Part shown: positions 13,475 through 21,379 of the stretch, in pieces
Layout: every line of letters begins with the position of its first letter
How positions within the stretch are numbered: position 1 is the first letter of the stretch
Assembly (NCBI GenBank): GCA_964360145.1
Contig: CAYHWW010000028.1
Span: forward strand, 1 to 27,031
From: CAYHWW01 sp964360145
GTDB taxonomy: Bacteria; Bdellovibrionota; UBA1018; CAYHWW01
Direction: 5' to 3'
DNA length: 27,031 nt
Notes under the pieces: model-generated
Told to the model about the DNA's origin: nothing
Databases searched by the model: none
What the model saw: only the letters and a program-made list of their open reading frames with translations
Translations under genes and position numbers: made by a program

Positions 13475-15153
13475 TCTCCTGTTGTGTGCTCTGAATGCGT
13501 GCCGTGTGGGCCCATGCGGATATACTTCTCAATGCCGAAATCAAAAAGGTGTATCTTGTAATTTTTCACCCACGGGTGAAGGAGCCGCGTCTCCGTGCGA
13601 TGGACTCCGAAAATCCATGGGACATCTTCTTCAAATACCGAACGCATCTGCTTCACAAGGGCGGTGCGTTTTGGCCCGCGCTGCATGTTGCGCACCTGTT
13701 CATAGAGACGGTCCCACTGGGCACTCTTGTAATTAGACTTATTGGGTCCCGGAGAAGCATTGGCCGCGACTAAAATGGCGAGGCCAGATTCCACATCGGG
13801 ATAATCATAGAGCCAGCTCACCGCATAGATTTGGCCCTGGCGACGGCGTACCCGGGCCAACATGTCGGGCCAGGAGCTTAAGTTCATGCGCACCCGGATA
13901 CCAATGCGCTCCATGCACCGAGCGAAATATTCCGCATGCAAACGGCTATTGGTGTCACTGGGGGCATCGAGCACCAACTCGGGCAACCCGTCGGCCCGGG
14001 GATATCCTGCCTTCGCCAGATATTCGCGGGCCTTGGCCAGGTTGTAGACACCCCAGGGATTTTTGTAGGTCGGGTCATACTCGGCGAAGCCGGGCGGTAC
14101 CAGGAATTGGGCGGGTTTCGCCATGCCCGCATAGAATTTGTCGATGACCGGCGCCGCCTCGAAGGCCAAGGAGAGGGCCTTGCGCAGGTTTTTCGCCGAC
14201 GGAGAGTAGCCCCCCACCACGGGGTCATCCATATTGAAGGCAAAATAGGTGAAGTCCGCGGCGCTCTCCCTGAGAAAATGCAGCCCCTTCCCCTCCAGGC
14301 CCTGAACCTCACCGCTGGCCACGCGCTCTGGAGACACCCTGCCCAGAACGTCATGTTCGCCGTTCAAGAAGGCCAGCCACACCGTCTGATCCTCTTCTAT
14401 GACATCATCGATGATTTCATCCAAAAAGGGCAGCTTCTCGCCCTCAGAGGTGACTTCACGATAGAGGGGATTGCGCTCCCATTCAAAATGCTTGGGGGAA
14501 TGGGACTTCAGGCGAAAGGGCCCTGTGCCCACGGGATGCCAGGCGAAATCCGCGCCGTAGTGCTCCACGCATTCGCGGGGCACGATGAAAAGGAACGGCA
14601 TGGCCATGGCGTGGAAGAACTGGGGCTCCGGCGCCGTGAGGCGCACTTCCAGTATTTGCGGATCAACGGCTCGGAGACTTGCGATTTTTCCCGCGAGCAA
14701 CCATTGCCCCGGGGACGCCAAAGCCTTGTCCAAAATACGATTCCAGGAATAAACCACGTCATCCGCGGTGACTTCCCGGGATTGGATGTTGGAATTCCGC
14801 CCCACCTGGATGCAGGAATCAGCCTGGAAGTAGACGCCTTTTTTCAAGCGGATACGCAGGAGACGCCCCCCCTCCAACACCTCGGGCATGGCGGCAGCCA
14901 GCGCGGGCTCCAGCCCATAGGGCCGTGCTGAATACTGATATTGGTAAAGTCCTTCATAAGCGCGAGCCACCAGGGTCATGGAATTAAACTCAGCGGCGAA
15001 GGCCGGGTCCAGGGAGTTCACCTTCTGCCGGAGCGCGCTCCTGAGCACCGCCCCCTTGGACACCCCATCCCTCCGGAACTTGCAACCCGAGGCACCAGCC
15101 ACAATAACGAGGAAGAGCACTGCTGCCGCGGCGGCCCTACGGAAGGTCATCAT
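13471..15153 (-). CDS. oppA: Peptide-binding lipoprotein OppA (solute-binding family 5)
   Basis: The 560-aa protein has a lipoprotein signal ending in AGASGC with the lipidated Cys at residue 24, so it is anchored in the membrane facing the periplasm and delivers peptides to OppBC. Family 5 features are YEGLYQYQ…GLEPALA near the start, LRIRLKKGVYFQ, VTADDVVYSWNRIL, HPVGTGPFRLK, LRKALSLAF and the C-terminal VPWIFGVH. It overlaps the preceding lipoprotein gene by 17 bp. Peptide specificity cannot be read from the sequence. Confidence 0.92.
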   Translation of the reverse strand: MMTFRRAAAAAVLFLVIVAGASGCKFRRDGVSKGAVLRSALRQKVNSLDPAFAAEFNSMTLVARAYEGLYQYQYSARPYGLEPALAAAMPEVLEGGRLLRIRLKKGVYFQADSCIQVGRNSNIQSREVTADDVVYSWNRILDKALASPGQWLLAGKIASLRAVDPQILEVRLTAPEPQFFHAMAMPFLFIVPRECVEHYGADFAWHPVGTGPFRLKSHSPKHFEWERNPLYREVTSEGEKLPFLDEIIDDVIEEDQTVWLAFLNGEHDVLGRVSPERVASGEVQGLEGKGLHFLRESAADFTYFAFNMDDPVVGGYSPSAKNLRKALSLAFEAAPVIDKFYAGMAKPAQFLVPPGFAEYDPTYKNPWGVYNLAKAREYLAKAGYPRADGLPELVLDAPSDTNSRLHAEYFARCMERIGIRVRMNLSSWPDMLARVRRRQGQIYAVSWLYDYPDVESGLAILVAANASPGPNKSNYKSAQWDRLYEQVRNMQRGPKRTALVKQMRSVFEEDVPWIFGVHRTETRLLHPWVKNYKIHLFDFGIEKYIRMGPHGTHSEHTTGD

Positions 15154-15970
15154 GCTTCATCCCTGTCTGCCGACCCGCGGGAACGCGGAATAGCTCCGCA
15201 TCAGGGGCCTCGTCGAGCCACTCACGCTCGCGCCAGAGCAGCTTCAACTCGAAGTCCGGCTCAACGCTGAGAGTGACATCTTGAGGCGCATGTCGATCTT
15301 TGCGCTCACCGAAACGTCCGTAAGAAACCTGCACCTTGCGCAGCCCTTGCCGCTCCCGCACCGCGGTGGACACCGATGTCAGCAAAAGCCGGGGCCCAGG
15401 TGGAATCCACCCGAGACCGAGCCGCAGAGGCTCTCCCCCGGCCTCTTTCCGCAGGGTCACTGTTTCGGCCCCCTCCTGGGAGGAAACCTGGGGCGCTGTG
15501 TACCCAAACCGCCCCAGCCACGCCGTATCCATGCTGCCTAAAAGCAGATGGGGCAGCAGGTGGATGGGGATCCCCCGCCACTTGCTCTTGCCTGAACGCC
15601 AGACACCGCTGTCGAAATCCGCCCAATCCAAGGTGTCGCGCTCCCCATCAACCAAAATCAGGTGATGGAGCCCCCCCACGGGGTCCAGGGCCTCGATGCG
15701 AAGGCGCGGCTTCGCGCTGTCCGTGCGGTCCAACACCACCACGCCGGCAAAAGATGCCTTCTGCCGTGCGGACTTGACGGAAACCCAGGCCCGGCCACGA
15801 CAGACGCGGGCGTCAGCAGCCTGATCCGCCAGAGCCTGGAGTGCCGATGATGGCGTCACGGGCTTGGGCTTGCCACAGCCCTGGGCGATGAACGCAATGG
15901 CTAAGAAGACACCCAGGAACTCAATCCTGGGCCGCGGGTACCCTTCTTTTTCCAGCGCCCTGCAACTCAT
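15137..15970 (-). CDS. Putative outer-membrane lipoprotein, LolB-like fold suggested
   Basis: The 277-aa product has an N-terminal hydrophobic segment (FLGVFLAIAFIAQGC) with the candidate lipidated Cys at residue 32. The rest is strand-rich: RVCRGRAWVSVKSARQKASFAGVVVLDR, LRIEALDPVGGLHHLILVDGERDTLDW and IPIHLLPHLLLGSM are arranged like LolB/DUF4292-type proteins that bind lipids or lipoproteins, but the match is by pattern only. The start at 15970 lies 50 bp inside the TPR gene; no other ATG, GTG or TTG exists in frame before the signal, so the long overlap seems real. It sits between the TPR lipoprotein and oppA and is certainly co-transcribed with them. Confidence 0.75.
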   Translation of the reverse strand: MSCRALEKEGYPRPRIEFLGVFLAIAFIAQGCGKPKPVTPSSALQALADQAADARVCRGRAWVSVKSARQKASFAGVVVLDRTDSAKPRLRIEALDPVGGLHHLILVDGERDTLDWADFDSGVWRSGKSKWRGIPIHLLPHLLLGSMDTAWLGRFGYTAPQVSSQEGAETVTLRKEAGGEPLRLGLGWIPPGPRLLLTSVSTAVRERQGLRKVQVSYGRFGERKDRHAPQDVTLSVEPDFELKLLWREREWLDEAPDAELFRVPAGRQTGMKHDDLP

Positions 15971-17699
15971 CGATCTTCTTTTCCACCTTCATTTTTTCCG
16001 CGGGATCGCTGTAGAGTTTCGAGGCTTCGAGATACTTTTGCAAGGCTTTCGAACGCAGGTTGTGGCGCGCATAGGCATCCCCCAGGTGTTCAGCGATGAC
16101 GGGCTCGGAGGGCTTGGTGCGGTACGCCTTCTCTAAAATCACGATGGCATCGCGGGTACGGCCCTTTTTATAGAGCACAAAACCCAGACTATCTTGAATG
16201 TAGCCATCCTCGGGGCGGATCTCGAGAGCCCGGCGCACCATGTTTTCCGCGGCGTCCAACCTTTCATCCCTGCTGGCCAAGGTATAGCCGACGTAGTTCA
16301 GCGCGTTGGCGTTGTCTGGATTGGCCTCCAGGATAGCACCCATCACCGTCAAAGCTTTCTCCACATCCCGAGTCTTGTCGTAAAGAGAGCCGAGGTAATA
16401 AAGCAGTTTTTCTTCCCGGGGGAACTTGCCCGCGGCCCCTTCCAGCACCTTGATCGCGGCAGGCACACCATCGGCCTCCTCAACCAGTGAGGCTTTGAAG
16501 CTGTGGTAACCCGGCACTTCGCCGTTCTGGCTGATGGCCTTGTCGATCCATTCCAGAGCGAGCTTGGGGTCCCCATGTAGCTTATAGAGATAGCCCACGT
16601 GGACCGCGGCATCGGGATAGGCGCTGCTCACCGGTGATACCATGCGGAAAACTTCGATGGCCTTACTGTAGTCTTTGAGTTCCTCGTAGACGCTGCCAAG
16701 GTAAAAGCGCACCCGCTCCGCCTCGGCGTTGCGCTTCAGGATGTCTTCAAATACCACGGCGGCCTTGCGGTATTCCTTCAGCTCAACGTGAATAAGGCCG
16801 ATCTTCACCTTCACATTGAGATTATCGTCCTCCTGGCGGTCCAGGAACTGGAGGTAACGGAGCGCCTTGCGGTATTCATTGCGCTCCAGATGCAATTGAG
16901 CCAGGCGGGCCGCCACTTGCTCATCCCGTGCATCGGCGAAATATTCTTCGTAGGCGCGGATGGCGTCCATCTGGCGGTTTTTCTCTTCGTACATGGCCCC
17001 CAGGGCTAATACAGCCTGACTGAAGCCACGCTTGAGCTCCATGGATTTTTTGAAGGAAGCCACCGCGGCGGTGACGTCGCCCTGACGGGCCCGGGCCCGT
17101 CCCATATAGTAGTGACCTAAATAAGACTCGGGATCCAATTTAAGCAACTGCCGCAGCACGGGCAACGCCTCATTGGGGCGATTTTCCTCAATGAGAAGCG
17201 ATGCCTTGAATACCAGAACCTCTTTCTGGGTTTCGGTATTCAGTGGGTCATGCTTCAGAACGGTGTCGTACTCACGGAGCGCCTCGTCCACGAGCTTCGT
17301 GGCGCCATACAGGCCCGCGAGCAATAGTCGAGCATCGCTGTACTTGGCATCGTGACTGAGGGCGGTTTTACATTCCTCGATGGCAAAGGTGAGGAGGCCT
17401 CGTTTGACGTATTCCGTGGCTAATCTGGTGTGTATAACCGCGGAAGAAGGGTCATAAACTATGGCAAGTTTGTATTCTTCGATGGCCTTATCCGCGCTGC
17501 CTTCCAGTGCGTAGGATTGCCCCAGGGAAAAGTGGTAGGTCGCCTGGCCTTCCGGTGCGCCGTCCGACACCGGGGCCATTGCTGACTCCACTGGTTTGAA
17601 CTCGCTGGGACCAGGACCACGGCCCGCCGTGGAGCAGCCCATGGCCAGTTGCCCGATCAAAATCCCAGCCCATATTGACAACTTGTTTCGTGCCCGCAT
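15921..17699 (-). CDS. TPR-repeat lipoprotein, first gene of the Opp operon
   Basis: The 592-aa protein has a lipoprotein signal (IWAGILIGQLAMGC, Cys at residue 22) followed by an acidic/Pro linker and then about 14-15 tetratricopeptide repeats over residues 50-580. Clear repeat cores are AIEEYKLAIVYDPSSA, AIEECKTALSHDAKYSD, AVASFKKSMELKRGFS, AIRAYEEYFADARDE and AIVILEKAYRTKPSEP. TPR superhelices bind proteins, so the product is probably a scaffold anchored to a membrane facing the periplasm. It is the first of seven minus-strand genes with short or negative spacing and divergent from the PhaR-like gene. Its role alongside a peptide importer is not known. Confidence 0.88.
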   Translation of the reverse strand: MRARNKLSIWAGILIGQLAMGCSTAGRGPGPSEFKPVESAMAPVSDGAPEGQATYHFSLGQSYALEGSADKAIEEYKLAIVYDPSSAVIHTRLATEYVKRGLLTFAIEECKTALSHDAKYSDARLLLAGLYGATKLVDEALREYDTVLKHDPLNTETQKEVLVFKASLLIEENRPNEALPVLRQLLKLDPESYLGHYYMGRARARQGDVTAAVASFKKSMELKRGFSQAVLALGAMYEEKNRQMDAIRAYEEYFADARDEQVAARLAQLHLERNEYRKALRYLQFLDRQEDDNLNVKVKIGLIHVELKEYRKAAVVFEDILKRNAEAERVRFYLGSVYEELKDYSKAIEVFRMVSPVSSAYPDAAVHVGYLYKLHGDPKLALEWIDKAISQNGEVPGYHSFKASLVEEADGVPAAIKVLEGAAGKFPREEKLLYYLGSLYDKTRDVEKALTVMGAILEANPDNANALNYVGYTLASRDERLDAAENMVRRALEIRPEDGYIQDSLGFVLYKKGRTRDAIVILEKAYRTKPSEPVIAEHLGDAYARHNLRSKALQKYLEASKLYSDPAEKMKVEKKIDELQGAGKRRVPAAQD

Positions 17700-17728
17700 A
17701 TAACCTTAAATTGGAAGGGGTTGAGTCC

Positions 17729-17749
17729 CGTGTAACGTTTCGTCACACG
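17729..17749. promoter_or_regulatory. Imperfect palindrome in the divergent promoter region
   Basis: CGTGTAACG and CGTCACACG (17729-17737 and 17741-17749) are inverted arms matching at 8 of 9 positions around TTT. The site is midway in the 113-bp gap between the divergent TPR-opp operon and the phaR-like gene, so a regulator bound here could affect both. Self-binding by the PhaR-like protein is possible but unproven. Clear -35/-10 boxes were not found. Confidence 0.4.
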
Positions 17750-17812
17750 AGGCCGATCACTTGAGGCAGTTGAGCTAGGGGTAACTCATTCTGACTAGTA
17801 AAGGGGGGTCCA

Positions 17813-18157
17813 ATGAAGGAACAAAGGGTCATTAAGCGGTATCAAAACCGTAAGCTCTACGACACCAATCAAAGTTGCTATGTGACACTGGAAGAAATTT
17901 CCCAGATGATCAAAAACGGCGATGATTTGAAGGTAATCGATAATAAGAGCAAGGCAGATATCACCTCGGTCACTTTGACCCAGCTTCTTTATGAAGCTGA
18001 GCGCAAAGCTAAGAACGCGGTGCCTGTGGAGATGCTCAAAGAGATCATCCGCAACGGCGATGGTTCTTTCAGCGGTTATATCCGTAACAACATCGGCGGG
18101 CCGGCTCATCCGGCCCTCTCTGTTGCAACGGATCGGGCAGCTGAAATCACTGCGTAA
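17813..18157 (+). CDS. PhaR-type DNA-binding protein (polyhydroxyalkanoate regulator N-terminal domain)
   Basis: The 114-aa protein is nearly all one domain: KRYQNRKLYDTNQSCYVTLEEISQMI at the start is the signature of the PHB/PHA accumulation regulator DNA-binding domain, followed by VIDNKSKADITSVTLTQLLYEAE, which is also characteristic. PhaR proteins repress phasin and PHA genes and bind granules through a C-terminal part; that part is absent here except for about 30 residues, as in the short homologues common outside the classical PHA producers. An AAGGGGGG ribosome-binding site precedes the ATG. No PHA synthase or phasin is nearby, so PHA control is not assured. The outer-membrane gene follows 1 nt after the stop. 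Confidence 0.87.
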   Translation: MKEQRVIKRYQNRKLYDTNQSCYVTLEEISQMIKNGDDLKVIDNKSKADITSVTLTQLLYEAERKAKNAVPVEMLKEIIRNGDGSFSGYIRNNIGGPAHPALSVATDRAAEITA

Positions 18158-18158
18158 C

Positions 18159-18830
18159 ATGACGGTAAGAAGTCAGTTTTTACCATTGAACGGGAGGGCC
18201 GGCGCAAGCCGGCTCTCTTCGTTTGTCCCCTTGCTGCTGGCGGCTTTCCTATTATGCTCCGCAGCCATACCCCTCTCCTCCCAGGCCCAAGACACCGAAG
18301 ACAGCGCGCCTACCCGCAGCGCGGGCCGCCCCCACCATGTGCTCGGCGGCTCCTTCGGCCACACCATTCTTTTTGGAGACTGGGGTAGCTTTTACGACGA
18401 CAACTTCAGCTACAGCGGCTTCTACGCCTATGAGGCCACCCCCATTTTTGGGTTCTTGATGAACGTCAGCTACGGTTACTACTCCGGTGGCGGCAATGAC
18501 CACTTGGTGATGTGGGCCATCGAACCTGATCTGAAGGTAAACCTCTTCTACTTCGACAACGTGGTTTTTGCCGCCTTCGGTGGCTTCGGCCTTTACCCCG
18601 TATCGCAAAAAATCGGTGTTTCTGAAGGCAGCGTGCTGGGTTTTGGCATGAACCTGGGTTTCTCGGTGGACCTACACATGGGTGAGCACTTCACCTTTGG
18701 GCCGGGCATTCAGTTTCGGAGCGTCTTCAACAAAAAAGACAGCAGCGTGCAGAACTCCAATCTTCCCAGTGGCATGATCATCGGCGGCGAGACGGTGCGA
18801 CTGTTTTTACAGGCAGGCTACGTATTCTAG
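18159..18830 (+). CDS. Outer-membrane beta-barrel protein
   Basis: The 223-aa product has a signal peptide with a long n-region (cleavage near SSQAQ|DTED), then alternating Gly/Tyr/Phe-rich strands such as GFLMNVSYGYYSGG, VFAAFGGFGLYPV, GFGMNLGFSVDLHMG and a C-terminal strand FLQAGYVF ending in Phe, the barrel-assembly signal. About 8 strands are likely, the size of an OmpW/OmpX-like small barrel, though no family is matched. The ATG at 18159 lies 1 nt after the phaR-like stop, so the two are probably coupled; no independent ribosome-binding site is evident. Upstream in-frame ATGs lie inside the previous gene and would bury the signal peptide. Confidence 0.8.
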   Translation: MTVRSQFLPLNGRAGASRLSSFVPLLLAAFLLCSAAIPLSSQAQDTEDSAPTRSAGRPHHVLGGSFGHTILFGDWGSFYDDNFSYSGFYAYEATPIFGFLMNVSYGYYSGGGNDHLVMWAIEPDLKVNLFYFDNVVFAAFGGFGLYPVSQKIGVSEGSVLGFGMNLGFSVDLHMGEHFTFGPGIQFRSVFNKKDSSVQNSNLPSGMIIGGETVRLFLQAGYVF

Positions 18831-18835
18831 GTTCG

Positions 18836-18975
18836 CACTGAGATACAAAGTCCCCGCCCCAGCAAATACCCGCAGGCTGACGCCCCATCCATGGGGCTCT
18901 GTCCGGGCGGGCGCATCCTGCTGCCCGGAGCAGCCTTGCGCGTATTTGCTGGGGCGGGGACCTTGTACCTCAATG
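18836..18975. repeat. Foldback element with 38-nt inverted arms
   Basis: Arms 18836-18873 and 18938-18975 are inverted repeats matching at 34 of 38 positions, including an uninterrupted run through GTCCCCGCCCCAGCAAATAC. The 64-nt interior holds AGGCTG/CAGCCT closing over two perfect hairpins, GCCCCA-TCCA-TGGGGC (18882-18897) and TCCGGGC/GCCCGGA (18902-18908 with 18923-18929). It lies 5 bp after the barrel gene stop. There is no U-run, so it is not a classic terminator; it looks like a MITE or a repeat family member, and could still stop or stabilise transcripts. Confidence 0.7.
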
Positions 18976-19021
18976 GTCGAGTCCCGAGGGGTGGGTGCGG
19001 GATTTGCAGTGGCGCGTGGCC

Positions 19022-19705
19022 ATGGTTGGATTCTTTCCCAGTCTTTTAGGTGCCCGCTGTTTGGGGTGTGCTGAGCTGCTTTATCAGCCAGGGCCCTGTG
19101 TGCACTGCGCACGCCTTGAGTCTGATCGACGCATGGATGCCCTCATGGAGCCTCCCCGGTGGCGAGAGCTCTCGGTACAAAATATCGCCCAGCCGGTACC
19201 CCTTCTTTCCCTGGGCCCCTATGAGAACCTGTGGCGTCAACGCATCACCGCCGCGAAGGGGTGGCCCGCCGCCAGTACCTGCGACCACTGGTGTGATCAG
19301 TGGCTGGCGCAAGTACCGGCTCAGTGGAGGCAGGCCCACTGGGTAGCCGTGCCACCGCGGCCCCTGCAGGGGTTCCACCTCGTCGAAGAGCTGGCCAGCG
19401 TCCTGCGCACAAAGGGTGTGGCTGCTCCACGGGGCTTACTTGCCTGGCGCTGGCGTGCAGCCCTGGGAAGCTCCCGCCAAAAAAAGGGCTCACGCAAAAC
19501 CAGGCTCGCTGCCCAGGGGCGCTTTCGTGCGCGGCGCAGCAGCGCTGAGGCACGGCCCTTGGTGCTCTTCGACGACGTCACCACCAGCGGCGCCACCCTC
19601 CGTGAAGCCGCTGAAGTGTTAACGTCACAAGGCTGGGCCATTGTTGGCGCCGCCGTATTGGCACATACACCTCTGCACGATCGCCGCAGGGAACGCACGG
19701 AATGA
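19022..19705 (+). CDS. comF: ComF-family phosphoribosyltransferase
   Basis: The 227-aa product is a ComF/GntX-type protein. The N-terminus has a zinc-ribbon pair (CLGC…CVHC, residues about 13-31) and the C-terminus a type I phosphoribosyltransferase PRPP loop, LVLFDDVTTSGATLREAAEVL. The middle has the family's AVPPRPLQGFHLVEELASVL and a Lys/Arg-rich stretch. ComF proteins act in DNA uptake in competent bacteria; GntX in gluconate use, so the role here is not fixed. The ATG at 19022 is preferred over a GTG at 18995. The last six codons, including the stop, lie within the long hairpin at 19690-19764. Confidence 0.85.
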   Translation: MVGFFPSLLGARCLGCAELLYQPGPCVHCARLESDRRMDALMEPPRWRELSVQNIAQPVPLLSLGPYENLWRQRITAAKGWPAASTCDHWCDQWLAQVPAQWRQAHWVAVPPRPLQGFHLVEELASVLRTKGVAAPRGLLAWRWRAALGSSRQKKGSRKTRLAAQGRFRARRSSAEARPLVLFDDVTTSGATLREAAEVLTSQGWAIVGAAVLAHTPLHDRRRERTE

Positions 19706-19764
19706 TGTGTTCCCGTGGAAAATGTCGCGGAAAGTCCGCGGGAACACATCATTCCGTGCGTTCC
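19690..19764. repeat. Perfect 26-bp inverted repeat overlapping the comF 3' end
   Basis: Arms 19690-19715 and 19739-19764 are exact reverse complements, and a second hairpin CGCGGA-AAG-TCCGCG (19726-19740) lies in the loop. The left arm encodes the comF C-terminus. The element ends 27 bp before ribD. No T-run follows, so it is probably a foldback repeat rather than an intrinsic terminator, although as RNA it would be very stable and could separate comF from ribD expression. Confidence 0.75.
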
Positions 19765-19791
19765 GCGGATAACCCCGTTACATATTCCCCC

Positions 19792-20796
19792 ATGGGCCCG
19801 TCCACAGATCAGAGTTTCATGGCGTTGGCGTTGCTTGAGGCAGCGCCATTCGTGGGCCGCACGGCGCCCAACCCGCCGGTGGGCGCCGTCGTCGTGGGCG
19901 CCCATGGCCACATGCTCGCCGGTGCCGCCCACCAACGTGCGGGCATGCCCCACGCTGAAGCCCTCGCCCTCCAGCGCGCCCGCGAGCAACACGGGGCCGA
20001 CGCCCTCCGTGGCGCCACCGTCTACGTCACCCTCGAACCCTGCAACCACCAGGGCCGTACGCCCCCCTGCGCCGAGGCCCTCATCGCCGCGGGCATCAAA
20101 CGCGTGGTCATGGGTTGCGCTGATCCCAACCCCAATGTCGCTGGTGGTGGCGCCGCACGCCTCAAAGCTGCGGGCATCACCACTGATTGGATCACCGGCA
20201 CCGCCCATGAAAGTGCCCTGTCCCTCATCGCCCCCTTCGCCCGCTGGAGCACCACGGGCCTTCCCTATGTCGTGCATAAGATCGCCCTCCAAGAAATAGA
20301 GAATGGTTCTCTGACCATGATCCCCGCCCTCGGAGAAAAAACCTTCACCTCCCCAGACTCCCTCAGACTCGCCCACTTGGAGCGCCGTCAAAGCGACGGC
20401 ATCCTCACGGGCATGGGCACCGTTCTGGCGGACCAACCCCACTTCACCGTGCGCCACCTCCCCGAGCACCCCGAAAAAATACGCCCCCTAGCTGTGATCG
20501 GAGACGCCACTCGCCTCACCATCCCACAGAAAAATATCTGGAACGCCTGGGTAGAACGCCAAAATCATTCGGGTTTCCAGGTTTCCCTCCACTCCACGGT
20601 GGAGGCAGCCCTCAGTGCATTGGGCCAAACTTCATGTCTGAGGGTTCTTGCGGAAGCGGGCCCCCAGCTCTCGGAAATCATTCGAGTTCGCGGTTTATGG
20701 CAAGAGCGCCTCGTGGTAATCAAACCCCGTCAACAAAGCTCGGATATTATTTTGCGCTCTTACAGAGAGACCGATGTTCACAGGCATCATTACTGA
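19792..20796 (+). CDS. ribD: Bifunctional riboflavin deaminase/reductase RibD
   Basis: The 334-aa enzyme performs the second and third steps of riboflavin synthesis from the GTP cyclohydrolase II product: deamination, then ribosyl reduction. The N-terminal deaminase has the zinc site H54-A-E56 and PCNHQGRTPPC (Cys84 and Cys93). The C-terminal reductase keeps the GILTGMGTVLADQPHFTVR segment and LRVLAEAGPQL, but the usual SLDGR-like motif after the first strand reads LQEIENGS, so the reductase may be altered. ATG 19792 is chosen from the deaminase alignment; no ribosome-binding site or FMN riboswitch is seen upstream. The 3' end overlaps ribE by 23 bp. Confidence 0.92.
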   Translation: MGPSTDQSFMALALLEAAPFVGRTAPNPPVGAVVVGAHGHMLAGAAHQRAGMPHAEALALQRAREQHGADALRGATVYVTLEPCNHQGRTPPCAEALIAAGIKRVVMGCADPNPNVAGGGAARLKAAGITTDWITGTAHESALSLIAPFARWSTTGLPYVVHKIALQEIENGSLTMIPALGEKTFTSPDSLRLAHLERRQSDGILTGMGTVLADQPHFTVRHLPEHPEKIRPLAVIGDATRLTIPQKNIWNAWVERQNHSGFQVSLHSTVEAALSALGQTSCLRVLAEAGPQLSEIIRVRGLWQERLVVIKPRQQSSDIILRSYRETDVHRHHY

Positions 20797-21379
20797 TTTA
20801 GGTACCGTGCGTTCCCTCGAGAAGAAACCTGAAGGCGCACGGCTCACCGTTGCAACCTCTTACCACGACCTCGCCCCTGGCGAGAGCGTGGCCGTCAATG
20901 GCGCGTGCCTCACGGTGGAAAGCTTTGATGAAGCAGGCCACCCCCGATTTTTTCTCAGCCCCGAAACCCTGAACCTCACCGCTGCCCGCCGCCTGGGCGC
21001 CGCCCACGTTGTTAATTTGGAGCGGGCCCTGCGGGCCGGTGATCGTCTCTCGGGCCACATCGTCCAAGGTCACGTGGACGGCGTGGGACGCATTGTTTCC
21101 GTGGAACACCAGGGCGCCGGTGCTGATGCCTGCCACATTCTCCGCGTGGAGGTTCCCGCGAAACTCGCCCCCCACTGCGTCACAAAAGGCAGCATCGCCC
21201 TCGATGGTGTGAGCCTCACCATCAATGCTGTCACAGACCGCGTGGTGGACATCATGCTCATCCCCCACACCTGGGCCCACACGGCCTTTCAACACGCCCG
21301 CGTTGGTGACCCCATCAACGTCGAAACTGACATTCTCGCCAAACACATGGAGCGCCTATGCACACCATACAAGAAGTGA
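20774..21379 (+). CDS. ribE: Riboflavin synthase alpha subunit RibE
   Basis: The 201-aa enzyme converts two 6,7-dimethyl-8-ribityllumazine molecules into riboflavin and the pyrimidine precursor. Two tandem lumazine-binding domains are visible: residues 1-97 starting MFTGIITDLGTV with ESVAVNGACLTV, and residues 98-190 starting GHIVQGHVDGVGRI with KGSIALDGVSLTIN. The conserved N-terminal MFTGII is present. The start lies inside ribD and the stop inside ribBA (22-bp overlap), so translation is coupled. Confidence 0.95.
   Translation: MFTGIITDLGTVRSLEKKPEGARLTVATSYHDLAPGESVAVNGACLTVESFDEAGHPRFFLSPETLNLTAARRLGAAHVVNLERALRAGDRLSGHIVQGHVDGVGRIVSVEHQGAGADACHILRVEVPAKLAPHCVTKGSIALDGVSLTINAVTDRVVDIMLIPHTWAHTAFQHARVGDPINVETDILAKHMERLCTPYKK

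Noticed and set aside
19321..20469. 382-codon minus-strand frame opposite comF and ribD
   Set aside because: ComF and RibD motifs on the plus strand are decisive; the frame has a Gly/Ala/His-rich composition typical of antisense reading.
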